A model generated the notes under the pieces. The model made no database searches, was not told the origin of the DNA, and was given only the letters and a program-made list of their open reading frames with translations. Shown one piece after another: positions 19,398 through 28,691 of a stretch of DNA of 64,000 nucleotides (its first letter is position 1; each line of letters starts with the position of its first letter). The position numbers and the translations under genes were made by a program. This stretch comes from Comamonas testosteroni (GTDB lineage: Bacteria; Pseudomonadota; Gammaproteobacteria; Burkholderiales; Burkholderiaceae_C). The stretch spans positions 248,001 to 312,000 of the forward strand of contig NZ_AWOR01000001.1 of NCBI RefSeq assembly GCF_000761245.1, given 5' to 3'.

Positions 19398-20243
19398 ATG
19401 CTTGATCGGATTACTGCCTCCCTTCCGTCCCTGGCGCCTGCAGAGCAGCGTGTTGCACGCTTGGTACTGGCCGATCCGCGGGCCTTCGCGCATCTGCCGG
19501 TGCGAGAGCTGGCGGTGCGGGCGCATGTCAGCAAACCCACGGTGGTGCGCTTTTGCCGCAGCATGGGTTATGACGGCCTGGCGGACTTCAAGCTCAAGCT
19601 CGCAGGCAGCGTCAGCGAAGGCGTGCCCTTCATCCATCGCAGCGTGGACAGCGATGACAAGACCAGCGATGTCATGGTCAAGGTGGTGGACAACGCGGTT
19701 GCCGCTTTTCTGCAGTACCGCAATGCGGCGAGCACGGCGGCCATAGAGCAGGCTGCGCAGGCGATTGCAGCGACCTGGCAGACGGGCAAGCGCATCGAGT
19801 TTTACGGCGCCGGGAACTCGGGCATCGTGGCGCTGGATGCCCAGCACAAGTTTTTCCGCCTTGGTGTGACCAGTCTGGCCACCAGCGATGGCCATATGCA
19901 GGTCATGAGCGCGACCTTGCTGGGGCCGGGCGACTGCGTGGTCATTATTTCGAACTCCGGGCGCACGCGGGATCTGATGGACGCCGCAGATATCGCCCGC
20001 AAGAATGGGGCCACCACCATCGCCATCACGGCCAGCGGCTCGCCTCTTGCCTCCGCTTGCCAGGTGCATCTGGCTGCCGATCACCCCGAAGGCTACGACC
20101 GCTACAGTCCCATGGTCTCGCGGTTGCTGCACCTGCTCATCATCGATGTGCTGGCGACCTGCGTGGCCCTGCGCATCGGGCCGGCACTGCAGCCGGCGCT
20201 GGAGCAGATGAAGAACAATCTGCGCGCCAAGCGCTATACCTGA
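19398..20243 (+). CDS. hexR: RpiR/HexR-family transcriptional regulator
   Basis: Regulator of 281 residues with an N-terminal RpiR helix-turn-helix (about residues 10-75, VRELAVRAHVSKPTVVRFCRSMGYDG) and a C-terminal SIS sugar-phosphate domain (about 115-250, with EFYGAGNSGIVALDAQHKF and ISNSGRTRDLMDAA). HexR proteins sense KDPG from the Entner-Doudoroff route and control central carbon genes. Divergence from tal-pgi supports that role. The symbol is given by family and context; other RpiR regulators have the same architecture. Confidence 0.8.
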   Translation: MLDRITASLPSLAPAEQRVARLVLADPRAFAHLPVRELAVRAHVSKPTVVRFCRSMGYDGLADFKLKLAGSVSEGVPFIHRSVDSDDKTSDVMVKVVDNAVAAFLQYRNAASTAAIEQAAQAIAATWQTGKRIEFYGAGNSGIVALDAQHKFFRLGVTSLATSDGHMQVMSATLLGPGDCVVIISNSGRTRDLMDAADIARKNGATTIAITASGSPLASACQVHLAADHPEGYDRYSPMVSRLLHLLIIDVLATCVALRIGPALQPALEQMKNNLRAKRYT

Positions 20244-20301
20244 AGGCCGGCAAAGACGCGGCCTGGGGCAGGCAGCAGCGACAACGCGAAAGCTCTTTTT
20301 A

Positions 20302-20384
20302 TAGGAGCTTCTATCGCTTGATTGATAAAGATTTCAGATACAAAACATATTGAAATCATTTGTGAATAGCCGGTGATAGCTATC
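20302..20384. repeat. Palindromic intergenic repeat, copy R2
   Basis: Starts TAGGAGCTTCTATCGCTTG, contains the core GATTTCAG (20330-20337) and a near-complementary TGAAATC, and ends GATAGCTATCA. Left half and core align closely with R1 (741-828). It lies between the hexR stop and a terminator. Confidence 0.7.
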
Positions 20385-20388
20385 AAAA

Positions 20389-20425
20389 ACAAAGCCCATG
20401 CGGGCAAAACCTGCATGGGCTTTGT
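20389..20425. terminator. Bidirectional terminator between hexR and catC
   Basis: Perfect 13-bp arms ACAAAGCCCATGC (20389-20401) and GCATGGGCTTTGT (20413-20425), A-rich before and T-containing after. It serves the convergent hexR and catabolic cluster transcripts. Confidence 0.85.
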
Positions 20426-20457
20426 TGCGGGCGGGCGCTTGCCCGTCGCTGTCGTGC

Positions 20458-20742
20458 TTACTCCTGCACGATGGAGGAGGGGTGGTTGGCCAGGGGCTTG
20501 ACCTTGATCTGCATATAGGGGAACAGCGGCAGGCCGCTGAGAAGGCCGTGCAGCTCGTCATTGCTGCCTACATCAAAGATGCTGACGTTGGCGTATTCGC
20601 CCACCACGCGCCAGATATGGCGCCACTTGCCTTCGCGCTGCAGCTTTTGCGAGTATTCCTTCTCGTCCTGCTTGATCTGCGCGACCAGGGCGGGGTCCAG
20701 CGAGTGGGGGATCTGGACAATCATTTCGACCATGAAAAGCAT
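20458..20742 (-). CDS. catC: Muconolactone delta-isomerase
   Basis: Converts muconolactone to 3-oxoadipate enol-lactone in the catechol branch of the beta-ketoadipate pathway. The 94-residue product has full family length and the signature run QREGKWRHIWRVVGEYANVS with DVGSNDELH, LPLFPYM and the C-terminal HPSSI. It is the last gene of the minus-strand catabolic cluster, 49 bases after the AtoE gene. The cluster contains no catB or catA, which normally supply its substrate, so the physiological lactone could come from elsewhere or be a variant. Confidence 0.9.
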   Translation of the reverse strand: MLFMVEMIVQIPHSLDPALVAQIKQDEKEYSQKLQREGKWRHIWRVVGEYANVSIFDVGSNDELHGLLSGLPLFPYMQIKVKPLANHPSSIVQE

Positions 20743-20791
20743 GGGTTCTCCTAGGTGAGGATGTGAACGGAAAAAGTACGCTGGCGCTCTG

Positions 20792-22129
20792 TTACAGATG
20801 AGGCCAGATCAGCATGGTGGTCGCGTAGATGACGCCGACCAGCATCATGGAGACCACGGTATAGCCCATGATGTCCTTGAGCTTGAGCTTGGACAGTGCC
20901 AGGGCCGGCAGGATCCAGAAAGGCTGGACCAGGTCGTTCCAGCCATTGCCCAGCATCACCGACATGGCGGTCTGGGCCTGAGAGGCGCCCAGGGTCTTGG
21001 CCGCGTCGATCATGAACGGCCCCTGCAGCACCCAGTGGCCGCCGCCCGAGGGTGCGAAGAAGTTGATCACGAAGGAGCTGACCAGCCCCCACAGCGGCAG
21101 CGTGTGCTCGCTGGCGATGCTCACGAAGATGTGGGCGATGGACTCCACCAGCCCCGAGCCATGCATGATGGCCATGATGCCTGCGTAGAAGGGGAACTGC
21201 AGGATGATGCCGCCGATGGTCTTGACGCCCTCATTGACCTTTTCCACATAGAGCATGGGCGTCTTGAGCAGCAGCACACCCAGGAACAGGATGAAGAAGT
21301 TGATCATGTTCAGGTCGAGGTTGCCGCCCTTGACGAAGTGCAGCACGACATAGGCCATGCCGCACAGGCCGATCAGCAGATTGAGCGCGCGGCTGTTGTT
21401 CAGGCGGTAGGCCAGGGTCTTCTGGTCGCCCAGCAGGTCGTGGCCCGCGCCGCCCTTGCCTTCGTCGGCTGCCACGGCGGGGTCCAGCTCCACGATCTTC
21501 TCGCCGGCCTTGGGGTGCATGGCGGCGTTCAGAAGCGGCAGGGCGATGAGCACGGCCAGACTGGTCAGCAGCATGGGGGCCGAGAAGATGGTCTGCGTCA
21601 GCGGGATCAGGCCCATGCTGCTCTCGAAGGTGTGGCCCTTGGTCGAGATCAACACCGGAATCGTGGCCGAGAAGCCCAGGCTGTACATGGTGAAGCCGGT
21701 ATAGGCCGAGGCGATGATCAGCGGATAGTGAACGCCCTTGACCTTGAGCGCCAGCTTGCGCGCCATGATGCCGCCGATCACCAGGCCGAAGCCCCAGTTC
21801 AGGTAGCTGCCCACGCAGCCCACGATGGTGGCCACGATGATGGCCTGGCGCGGCGTGTGCACGTGGCTGGCGATGCGATCCAGGAAGCGGTTGACCAGGG
21901 GCGCGGCCGCCAGCACATAGCCCATGACCAGGATCACGGCCATCTGGGTGGTGAAGGCCAGCAGGCTCCAGAAGCCCTTGCCCCAGTCCTCGACGACCAG
22001 GTCGACGGGCCGGCTTTCCACGGCAAAGGCCAGGACCATGGTCAACAGGGTCAGCAGGATGGCGAAGACAAAGGGGTCGGGCAGATACTTGCGCATCAGC
22101 TCGGTAAAGAAGGCGGTGATTTTCGACAT
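20792..22129 (-). CDS. AtoE-family short-chain fatty acid transporter
   Basis: Inner-membrane carrier of 445 residues with about 12 membrane helices, in the family of E. coli AtoE (short-chain fatty acid uptake). Typical segments are LNWGFGLVIGGIMARKLAL near residue 115, FAPSGGGHWVLQGPFMIDAA near 360 and MLGNGWNDLVQPFWILP near 393. It is set among beta-ketoadipate genes, so a small carboxylic acid substrate, possibly an aromatic precursor or short organic acid, is likely; the real cargo is not evident. A GC-rich repeat separates it from the upstream SDR gene. Confidence 0.85.
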   Translation of the reverse strand: MSKITAFFTELMRKYLPDPFVFAILLTLLTMVLAFAVESRPVDLVVEDWGKGFWSLLAFTTQMAVILVMGYVLAAAPLVNRFLDRIASHVHTPRQAIIVATIVGCVGSYLNWGFGLVIGGIMARKLALKVKGVHYPLIIASAYTGFTMYSLGFSATIPVLISTKGHTFESSMGLIPLTQTIFSAPMLLTSLAVLIALPLLNAAMHPKAGEKIVELDPAVAADEGKGGAGHDLLGDQKTLAYRLNNSRALNLLIGLCGMAYVVLHFVKGGNLDLNMINFFILFLGVLLLKTPMLYVEKVNEGVKTIGGIILQFPFYAGIMAIMHGSGLVESIAHIFVSIASEHTLPLWGLVSSFVINFFAPSGGGHWVLQGPFMIDAAKTLGASQAQTAMSVMLGNGWNDLVQPFWILPALALSKLKLKDIMGYTVVSMMLVGVIYATTMLIWPHL

Positions 22130-22256
22130 GGGTGCCGGTCTCCGGGGTTGGAATGATTTGTGGGGAGAGGAAGGCGCCTGCGCCGCGGGGGGCGCAGGGC
22201 TGGAACGTGGCTCTGCGGAAGTGGCTGGCAGGGCTTGCGTCAGAGACGCCGAGCCC

Positions 22257-22349
22257 GGGCCGTCCCGCCGCGTGGGCGTCGTCCCACTACCGCGTAGCGA
22301 GAAAGGGCGCCGTGCATATGGGCAAGTCGCAGCGCGGCTCAGGGGGTGT
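22257..22349. repeat. GC-rich intergenic repeat, diverged copy A
   Basis: Begins GGGCCGTCCCGCCGCG and ends in GCAGCGCGGCTCAGGGGGTG directly at the SDR stop codon. The two ends match copy B at 25474-25550 while the middle has drifted. It lies in the 220-base gap between the SDR and AtoE genes. Confidence 0.65.
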
Positions 22350-23087
22350 TCATACGGACGCCACGCCGACGGTCATGCCGCCGCAGACATAGAGCACCTG
22401 TCCGGTCACAAAGCCGCTGCGCTCGTCGAGCATGTAGGACACGGCATGGGCCACGTCTTCGGGCGTGCCCACGCGCTTGACGGGCACGGACTGGATGATC
22501 TTTTGCGTGCGCGGTGCATCGGGCGGGTTGGCCTTGTCAAACAGCTCGGTGCGGATGGGGCCGGGGCCTATGGCGTTGGCCGTGATGCCCCACTGTCCCA
22601 GCTCCAGAGCCCAGACGCGCGTCATGCCGATCAGGCCGGCCTTGGTGGCCGCGTAGGCGGTGCGCAGGTCCTTGCCCAGAGCGGCGCGCGAGGACATGTT
22701 GACGATGCGCCCGAAGCCCGCCTCCTTCATGCCGGGCAGCAGGGCCTGCATGCACTGGAAGGCGCAGCGCAGGTTCAGCGAGACGGCCAGGTCGAACTCG
22801 GCCAGGGTCTGGGACGCGGCGTCATTGGGCACGACCACGCCCACGTTGTTGATCAGGCGCGTGATGGGGCCGCCTTCCAGGGCCAGGCGCAGCGCGCGGG
22901 CCGTGTCCTCGGCATTGCTGAGGTCGGCCTGGATGCCGCCCGGAACGTGATCGACCACACGGTCGATGATGATGGGCTCGTAGCCGTCGGCACGGCAGCG
23001 CTCGGCAGCGGCCGCACCGATGCCGGCACCGCCACCGGTGATCAGCACGCGGGGAGGGACGGGAAGGGAAGCGTTCTGGGAAGACAT
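22350..23087 (-). CDS. SDR-family oxidoreductase
   Basis: Short-chain dehydrogenase of 245 residues. Cofactor loop TGGGAGIG at residues 17-24, Asp near residue 42 after the second strand (preference for NAD is possible), NNVG at 80-83, and catalytic Ser132/133, Tyr145 and Lys149 (YAATK). The start at 23087 gives a normal SDR N-terminus; the longer open frame adds a Pro/Ser-rich stretch unlike the family. It would oxidise a hydroxy acid or reduce a keto acid; the neighbouring ring-cleavage-type genes suggest a cyclic or lactone intermediate. Substrate unknown. Confidence 0.85.
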   Translation of the reverse strand: MSSQNASLPVPPRVLITGGGAGIGAAAAERCRADGYEPIIIDRVVDHVPGGIQADLSNAEDTARALRLALEGGPITRLINNVGVVVPNDAASQTLAEFDLAVSLNLRCAFQCMQALLPGMKEAGFGRIVNMSSRAALGKDLRTAYAATKAGLIGMTRVWALELGQWGITANAIGPGPIRTELFDKANPPDAPRTQKIIQSVPVKRVGTPEDVAHAVSYMLDERSGFVTGQVLYVCGGMTVGVASV

Positions 23088-23136
23088 GGCAATACTTTCG
23101 GACGGAATGCTGGGAAAGGGGGGGGCTGGACTGGAG

Positions 23137-23445
23137 CTAGGCCGCCGCAGGCAGGTGGCTGGTGCCGGCGACATAGGCTTTGCGCCAGCGGGTGATGGAC
23201 ACCCGCTCGAACAGGCCGGCCTGGAAGAAAGGATCGGACTCTATGAAGGACTGGGCCGCTTCGCGCGTGTCCAGCTCCACCACGTACAGGCCGCCGCCGA
23301 GGTCGCTGCCGTCGTCGGCCAGCTTGGCGCCGCAGGCCAGCAGCAGGTGCTTGTGGGTGTCCAGAAAGCCCAGGTGCGCGGGGCGATGGGCCTGGCGCAC
23401 GGCCTGGTGGCCGGGCTTGTCGAAGGTTTCGATGATGAAGGGCAT
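23137..23445 (-). CDS. YciI-like protein
   Basis: A 102-residue protein of the YciI family, a dimeric alpha/beta ferredoxin-like fold shared with muconolactone isomerase-type enzymes. The conserved core runs from FIIETFDKPG through RPAHLGFLDTHKHLLLACG to ESDPFFQAGLFERVSITRWRKAY. Some relatives act as dehalogenases or isomerases on lactones, many have no known function. It is packed between the cyclase gene (19 bases) and the SDR gene (49 bases), so it is probably a catalytic partner in the same pathway. Confidence 0.8.
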   Translation of the reverse strand: MPFIIETFDKPGHQAVRQAHRPAHLGFLDTHKHLLLACGAKLADDGSDLGGGLYVVELDTREAAQSFIESDPFFQAGLFERVSITRWRKAYVAGTSHLPAAA

Positions 23446-23464
23446 GAAGGCTCCGGTGTTGGGC

Positions 23465-24526
23465 TCAGACCGTGGCGACCGGCGTGACCGGCGAGGCGAT
23501 GGCACCCGGCAGGTTCAGTGGCGGCGCCGTGAGCAGGAAACGGTGGCGACCGTGCTCGCGCAGCCAGTGCGCCAGCGGCGTCAGGTGCCACAGCTCACCC
23601 AGGTGCACGCCCAGCTTGAACAGGCAGTGCTCGTGCAGCGGCAGGGCCGCGCAGCAGGCAGCACCTGGGCGCGCGGGGAAGGCCTCGACCGCGTAGTTGT
23701 CGGTGGCGATGACGGCGATCTGGCTGTCGGTGATCCACTGCAGCAGGCGTGCATCGCGCCCGTCGAGCACGGCGCAGGCCTGCTCCAGCACCTCGGGGTC
23801 GGGGTTTTTGTGCATCTCCAGCACGCGCTGGGCAAAACCCGTGTGCAGGCACAGCATGTCGCCGGGCTCGATCTGCACGCCGTCGGTGGCGATGACCTGC
23901 ATCAACTGCTCGTAGCCGACCACGGTACGCGCGTCGCCGAAGTGGGCGCGCAGGTCCACCATCACACCGCGGCCCTGCACGCCGTTGCGGGCCATGCCTT
24001 CAATGCCCAGGGCCTTGGCGCAGCTGGTGCTGGCGCTGTCGTCCAGGCGCGCGGGGATGCCGGTGCCGCTCAGCTCGGCGGGGCCCACGATGTCGACGCC
24101 GGCGGCAAAGCCGTTGTAGTACAGCGGCTCGGGCAGGCCGTCGCCATTGGCATCGAACAGGGCGCCCACGTGGGCTAGGCCGTCCCACTGCGTGGAGTAC
24201 TGCAGCGACAGGATGACCATATCGTCCGAGAGCACGTCGGTGCGGCCTGGCTCCAGCTCCTGCAGCAGGCAGTTGAAGTTGACGCGGCCCTTGCGCTGCA
24301 GCGGGCGCAGCACGGGCGGCTTGCGGTTGGGGTTGAGGGCGCTGCCGCCCGGGTAGTCCAGCGGCAGGCTCAGTGCAAAGCGATGGCCGGTCTGCACTTC
24401 AGCCGCACCTTGGCGGACTTTTTCGGGGGTCAGCAGATTCAGGCGGCCGAGCTGGTCGTCTTCACCGAAATCGCCCCAGGTCGAGCCTTCGGGGCGCTGC
24501 TTCCAGCGGCGGGAGTTAGAGGACAT
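23465..24526 (-). CDS. Cyclase-family metal-dependent hydrolase
   Basis: A 353-residue member of the cyclase family (PF04199), related to kynurenine formamidase and isatin hydrolase, which use a divalent metal to open amide or lactone rings. Family features include STQWDGLAHVGAL near residue 113 with the metal-site His, LYYNG near 135, GRGVMVDLRAHF near 188, LCLHTGFAQRV near 225 and a C-terminal HEHCLFKLGVHLGELW. The start at 24526 matches the family; the frame is open far upstream but overlaps pcaD. Its position suggests ring or lactone hydrolysis; the substrate is unknown. Confidence 0.82.
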   Translation of the reverse strand: MSSNSRRWKQRPEGSTWGDFGEDDQLGRLNLLTPEKVRQGAAEVQTGHRFALSLPLDYPGGSALNPNRKPPVLRPLQRKGRVNFNCLLQELEPGRTDVLSDDMVILSLQYSTQWDGLAHVGALFDANGDGLPEPLYYNGFAAGVDIVGPAELSGTGIPARLDDSASTSCAKALGIEGMARNGVQGRGVMVDLRAHFGDARTVVGYEQLMQVIATDGVQIEPGDMLCLHTGFAQRVLEMHKNPDPEVLEQACAVLDGRDARLLQWITDSQIAVIATDNYAVEAFPARPGAACCAALPLHEHCLFKLGVHLGELWHLTPLAHWLREHGRHRFLLTAPPLNLPGAIASPVTPVATV

Positions 24527-24594
24527 GGCAATCTCCGTATCACAGGCCGTGGCGGCCGCTGCCGGATGCGGGCAGCCGGTCGTCGCGGCGTCGG

Positions 24595-25392
24595 TCAGTG
24601 CTGGCGTGCAAAGCCCGCCAGGGCCTGTTCGAAGGCCTGGGGTGCCTCCAGGTTGGACAGATGCGAGGTCTGCAGCTCGACCAGCTGCGAGCCGGCGATG
24701 GCGGCCTGCATGGCCTGGGCATCGGCCACCGTGGTCACGGGGTCCTGTGCGCCGGCCACCAGTAGAGTGGGGGTGGCGATGGCGGCAATCGCAGTGCGCA
24801 GGTCTTCGTGGGCCAGGGCTTCGCAGCAGCTGGCATAGCCCTCGGGCGCGATACCTGCGATCCAGCTCTGGGCGCGCTGCACCACGGCGGGCTGGGCAGC
24901 CGCAAAGCCTGGCGTGAACCAGCGGCTGGGCGATGATTCGGCCAGGGCCTGCATGCCGGCTGCGCCGCTGGCGCGCACCTGGGCGGCACGCTCCAGCCAG
25001 GCCGACTCCACGCCGATCCTGGCGGCGCTGTTGGCCACGGTGAGGCTGCGCAGGCGCTGGCCGGCATTGACGCCCAGCCACAGCCCGGTCAGGCCGCCCA
25101 TGGAGATGCCGCAGAAATGCGCCTGTTGCACCTCCAATGCGTCGAGGATGGCCAGCACATCGCGGCCCAGCTGCTCGAAGCTGTAGGGGCCGTCGTTGCA
25201 TACGCTGGCGCCATGGCCGCGGGTGTCGTAGCGCAGCACGCGAAATTCGCTGCGCAGGGCAGCTGCCTGTGCATCCCACATCTGAAGCGTTGTGCCCAGG
25301 GAGTTGGAGAGCACGAGCACGGGGGCGTCGTCAGGGCCTTGCAGATCAATGCGGAAATCGCCGGTGGCGGTGGAGAGCAGGGAGGTGGTCAT
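24595..25392 (-). CDS. pcaD: 3-oxoadipate enol-lactonase
   Basis: Alpha/beta hydrolase of 265 residues that hydrolyses 3-oxoadipate enol-lactone to 3-oxoadipate. Nucleophile Ser97 in GISMGG, acid in GAQDPVT near residue 222 and His in TSHLSNLE near 247 complete the triad. The motif RYDTRGHGAS is typical of PcaD. The start at 25392 gives the standard N-terminus. Working with catC and pcaIJF it covers the lower pathway from muconolactone to acetyl-CoA and succinyl-CoA. A GC-rich repeat fills the gap to the upstream Bug gene. Confidence 0.87.
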   Translation of the reverse strand: MTTSLLSTATGDFRIDLQGPDDAPVLVLSNSLGTTLQMWDAQAAALRSEFRVLRYDTRGHGASVCNDGPYSFEQLGRDVLAILDALEVQQAHFCGISMGGLTGLWLGVNAGQRLRSLTVANSAARIGVESAWLERAAQVRASGAAGMQALAESSPSRWFTPGFAAAQPAVVQRAQSWIAGIAPEGYASCCEALAHEDLRTAIAAIATPTLLVAGAQDPVTTVADAQAMQAAIAGSQLVELQTSHLSNLEAPQAFEQALAGFARQH

Positions 25393-25473
25393 ACAGACTC
25401 GCAGGCGATGAGTGAAGTAGAGCGCGCAGCAGCGCATGAAACTGGCGTGGATCAAGCCAGGGACAGCGAGCAA

Positions 25474-25550
25474 GGGCCGTCCCGCAGCGAGGCTGTCGTC
25501 CCCCTCTCGAAGGAGAGGGGGAAGCCGCGCAGCGGCTCAGGGGGTGTGTT
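25474..25550. repeat. GC-rich intergenic repeat, copy B with two hairpins
   Basis: Contains a perfect 9-bp stem CCCCCTCTC (25500-25508) and GAGAGGGGG (25513-25521), then AGCCGC-GCA-GCGGCT (25523-25537), and ends CTCAGGGGGTG just short of the Bug gene stop at 25556. Its ends match copy A at 22257-22349. It may act as a terminator or RNA-stabilising element for the upstream gene. Confidence 0.75.
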
Positions 25551-25555
25551 GGATC

Positions 25556-26551
25556 TCAGACGCTGGCGCCGGAGTCCTTGACCACCTTGCCCCACTTCTT
25601 GGCTTCGGCGTCGATGAACTTGGCAAAGCCTTCCTGGGTGTCGATCACGACTTCACCGCCCTGGTCGTTGATCTTCTTGATCACAGCGGGATCCTTGAGC
25701 ACCTTGGCAATGGCGGCATGCAGCTTTTGCTGGATGTCGGCAGGTGTCTTGACGGGCACGAACAGACCGAACCAGGAGGTTGCCTCGTAGCCGGGCACGC
25801 CGGCTTCGGCCACGGTGGGCACATCGGGCAGCTCGGGCGAGCGCTTGGCTGTGGTCACGGCGATGGGGCGCAGCTTGCCCGAGCGCACATGCTGGATGGC
25901 CGAGGGCATGTTGTCGAACATGATGGCGATCTGGTTGCCCAGCAGGTCGGTGATGGCCGGCGCGCTGCCCTTGTAGGGCACATGCACCATGTCTAGGCGG
26001 GTCATGGACTTGAACAGCTCGCCCGACAGATGGATGGAGCTGCCCGAGCCCGAGGAGCCGAAATTCAGCTTGCCGGGATTGGCCTTGGCGTAGGCCATCA
26101 TTTCCTTGACCGTCTTGAAGGGCTGGCTGGGGTGGGCGACCAGCAGATTGGGCACATTGGCGACGCGAGTCAGCGGAGCGAAGTCCTTGACCGGGTCGAA
26201 GGGCATCTTCTTGTACAGGGCTTCGTTGATGGCGTGCGTGCCCACCGTGCCCATGAACAGGGTGTAGCCGTCGCCAGCTGCACGGGCTGCGGCCTGGCCG
26301 CCGATATTGCCGCCCGCGCCGGGGCGGTTGTCGATGATGATGCTCTGGCCCAGTTCGGTGCTCAGGGCCTGGCCCACCACGCGCGCCAGGATGTCGGTCG
26401 TGCCGCCGGCCGAGAAGGGCACGATCATGGTGATGGGCTTGCTGGGATAGGGCGTCTGGGCCATGGCGGGAGCAGCGCCCAGAGCGAACAGGGCGGTTGC
26501 TGCCAGGGTCTGCAGGCTGCGGCGGCGAGACAGGGAAAGGGAATGGGTCAT
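25556..26551 (-). CDS. Bug-family periplasmic substrate-binding protein
   Basis: Tripartite tricarboxylate transporter-type receptor of 331 residues with an N-terminal signal (RRRSLQTLAATALFALGAAPAMAQ, cleavage near residue 31). Family motifs are YPSKPITMIVPFSAGGTTDILAR, IDNRPGAGGNIG, the MVHVPYKGSAPAITDLLGNQI segment and GYEATSWFGLFVP. Bug proteins bind carboxylates and aromatic acids. No TctA/TctB membrane partner is present in the window, so it is an orphan receptor here. It probably captures the substrate of the surrounding catabolic cluster. Confidence 0.9.
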   Translation of the reverse strand: MTHSLSLSRRRSLQTLAATALFALGAAPAMAQTPYPSKPITMIVPFSAGGTTDILARVVGQALSTELGQSIIIDNRPGAGGNIGGQAAARAAGDGYTLFMGTVGTHAINEALYKKMPFDPVKDFAPLTRVANVPNLLVAHPSQPFKTVKEMMAYAKANPGKLNFGSSGSGSSIHLSGELFKSMTRLDMVHVPYKGSAPAITDLLGNQIAIMFDNMPSAIQHVRSGKLRPIAVTTAKRSPELPDVPTVAEAGVPGYEATSWFGLFVPVKTPADIQQKLHAAIAKVLKDPAVIKKINDQGGEVVIDTQEGFAKFIDAEAKKWGKVVKDSGASV

Positions 26552-26672
26552 CTAGGTCTCCGGGAAAAGGCAAGACACCGCCGGCCAGTGGCCGGGGCGC
26601 GGGCTGCCGCGGTGGCGCAGCTCCGAAAAGAGCTGCACTCCAGCGGTCGTTGTTTTGGTGTGAGAGGCAGGG

Positions 26673-26709
26673 GTGCGGCAGCAGGCCGGGCTTGGCCGGT
26701 TCCTGCCGC
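26673..26709. other. Long GC-rich hairpin between pcaF and the Bug gene
   Basis: Outer arms TGCGGCAG and CTGCCGCA and inner GCCGG/CCGG form an extended imperfect stem a few bases after the pcaF stop. There is no T-run, so it is more likely an RNA stability or attenuation element than a classical terminator. A second small hairpin, GCAGCTC with GAGCTGC, lies at 26616-26635. Confidence 0.5.
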
Positions 26710-26717
26710 AGTCGGGA

Positions 26718-27929
<1,212 letters not shown>

Positions 27930-27995
27930 GGCATGTCTCCGTTATGAAAATTGAACTTCTGGTGCAGACCGGATCGGCCTGAAGGCCGTCAGCGT

Positions 27996-28027
27996 GCCGC
28001 TCAGGCCGCTCAGGCCGCTCAGGCCGC
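27996..28027. repeat. 9-bp tandem repeat spanning the pcaJ stop
   Basis: Three and a half copies of GCCGCTCAG. On the minus strand each unit reads Ala-Ala-stop in the pcaJ frame, so loss or gain of units would not change the protein. Confidence 0.8.
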
Positions 28028-28660
28028 AATGGGCAGGCCCACGATGCTTTCGAGCTCGGCGTGATCCAGGCCTTCGACCTTGTCGATCAGGCGCAGCCCC
28101 TCGGCAGTGCAGGCCAGGGTGCACAGATCGGTGTAGATGCGTTTGACGCAGCCCAGGCCGGTCAGCGGGTAGCTGCACTGGGCCACGACCTTGCTCTCGC
28201 CCTTTTTGGTGAGCAAATCCATCATCACCCAGGTCTGCTTGGCGCCAATGGCCAGGTCCATGGCTCCGCCCACGGCGGGGATGGCGCCGGGCTCGCCCGT
28301 GCTCCAGTTGGCCAGGTCGCCCGTGGCCGAAACCTGGAAGGCTCCGAGCACGCAGATGTCCAGATGGCCGCCGCGCATCATGGCGAAGCTGTCGGCGTGA
28401 TGGAAATAGCTGCCACCGGGCAGCAGGGTCACGGGCTGCTTGCCGGCATTGGTCAGGTCGTAGTCTTCGGAGCCGGCCGCCGGTGCCGGGCCCATGCCCA
28501 GAATTCCGTTCTCGCTTTGCAGCACGATTTCGCGTCCTGCGGGGATGTGGTTGGCCACCAGGGTGGGCTGGCCTATGCCCAGATTCACATAGGCACCGTC
28601 ATGAATGTCCTGGGCCACGCGCAGCGCCAGTTCGTCCTTGCTTCGTTTTTGATAGCTCAC
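28019..28660 (-). CDS. pcaJ: 3-oxoadipate CoA-transferase subunit B
   Basis: Beta subunit of the enzyme that moves CoA from succinyl-CoA to 3-oxoadipate. The 213-residue product carries the catalytic Glu50 in the SENGILGMGP motif, followed by GGSYFHHADSFAMMRGGH, which matches PcaJ/CatJ and related SCOT-type B subunits. It is separated from pcaI by 31 bases. Its 3' end lies within a 9-bp tandem repeat. Confidence 0.92.
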   Translation of the reverse strand: MSYQKRSKDELALRVAQDIHDGAYVNLGIGQPTLVANHIPAGREIVLQSENGILGMGPAPAAGSEDYDLTNAGKQPVTLLPGGSYFHHADSFAMMRGGHLDICVLGAFQVSATGDLANWSTGEPGAIPAVGGAMDLAIGAKQTWVMMDLLTKKGESKVVAQCSYPLTGLGCVKRIYTDLCTLACTAEGLRLIDKVEGLDHAELESIVGLPIAA

Positions 28661-28691
28661 GCTTGTATCTCCTTGCTGGACCTTGGCTGGC

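Noticed and set aside
22257..22349. Repeat A region as a small protein gene
   Set aside because: Short frames exist on both strands, but it aligns with repeat B and has no ribosome site or conserved reading frame.
20798..23195. Long plus-strand open frames opposite the AtoE and SDR genes
   Set aside because: Low-complexity Gly/His/Gln/Asp composition; the minus-strand genes have clear family motifs.
24527..25279. Possible 250-residue N-terminal extension of the cyclase-family protein
   Set aside because: The extension overlaps pcaD in another frame and has Arg/Pro-rich noise. The ATG at 24526 gives the family's normal start.
27996..28027. Tandem 9-mers as a CRISPR or VNTR array
   Set aside because: The units are contiguous with no spacers and only three and a half copies are present.
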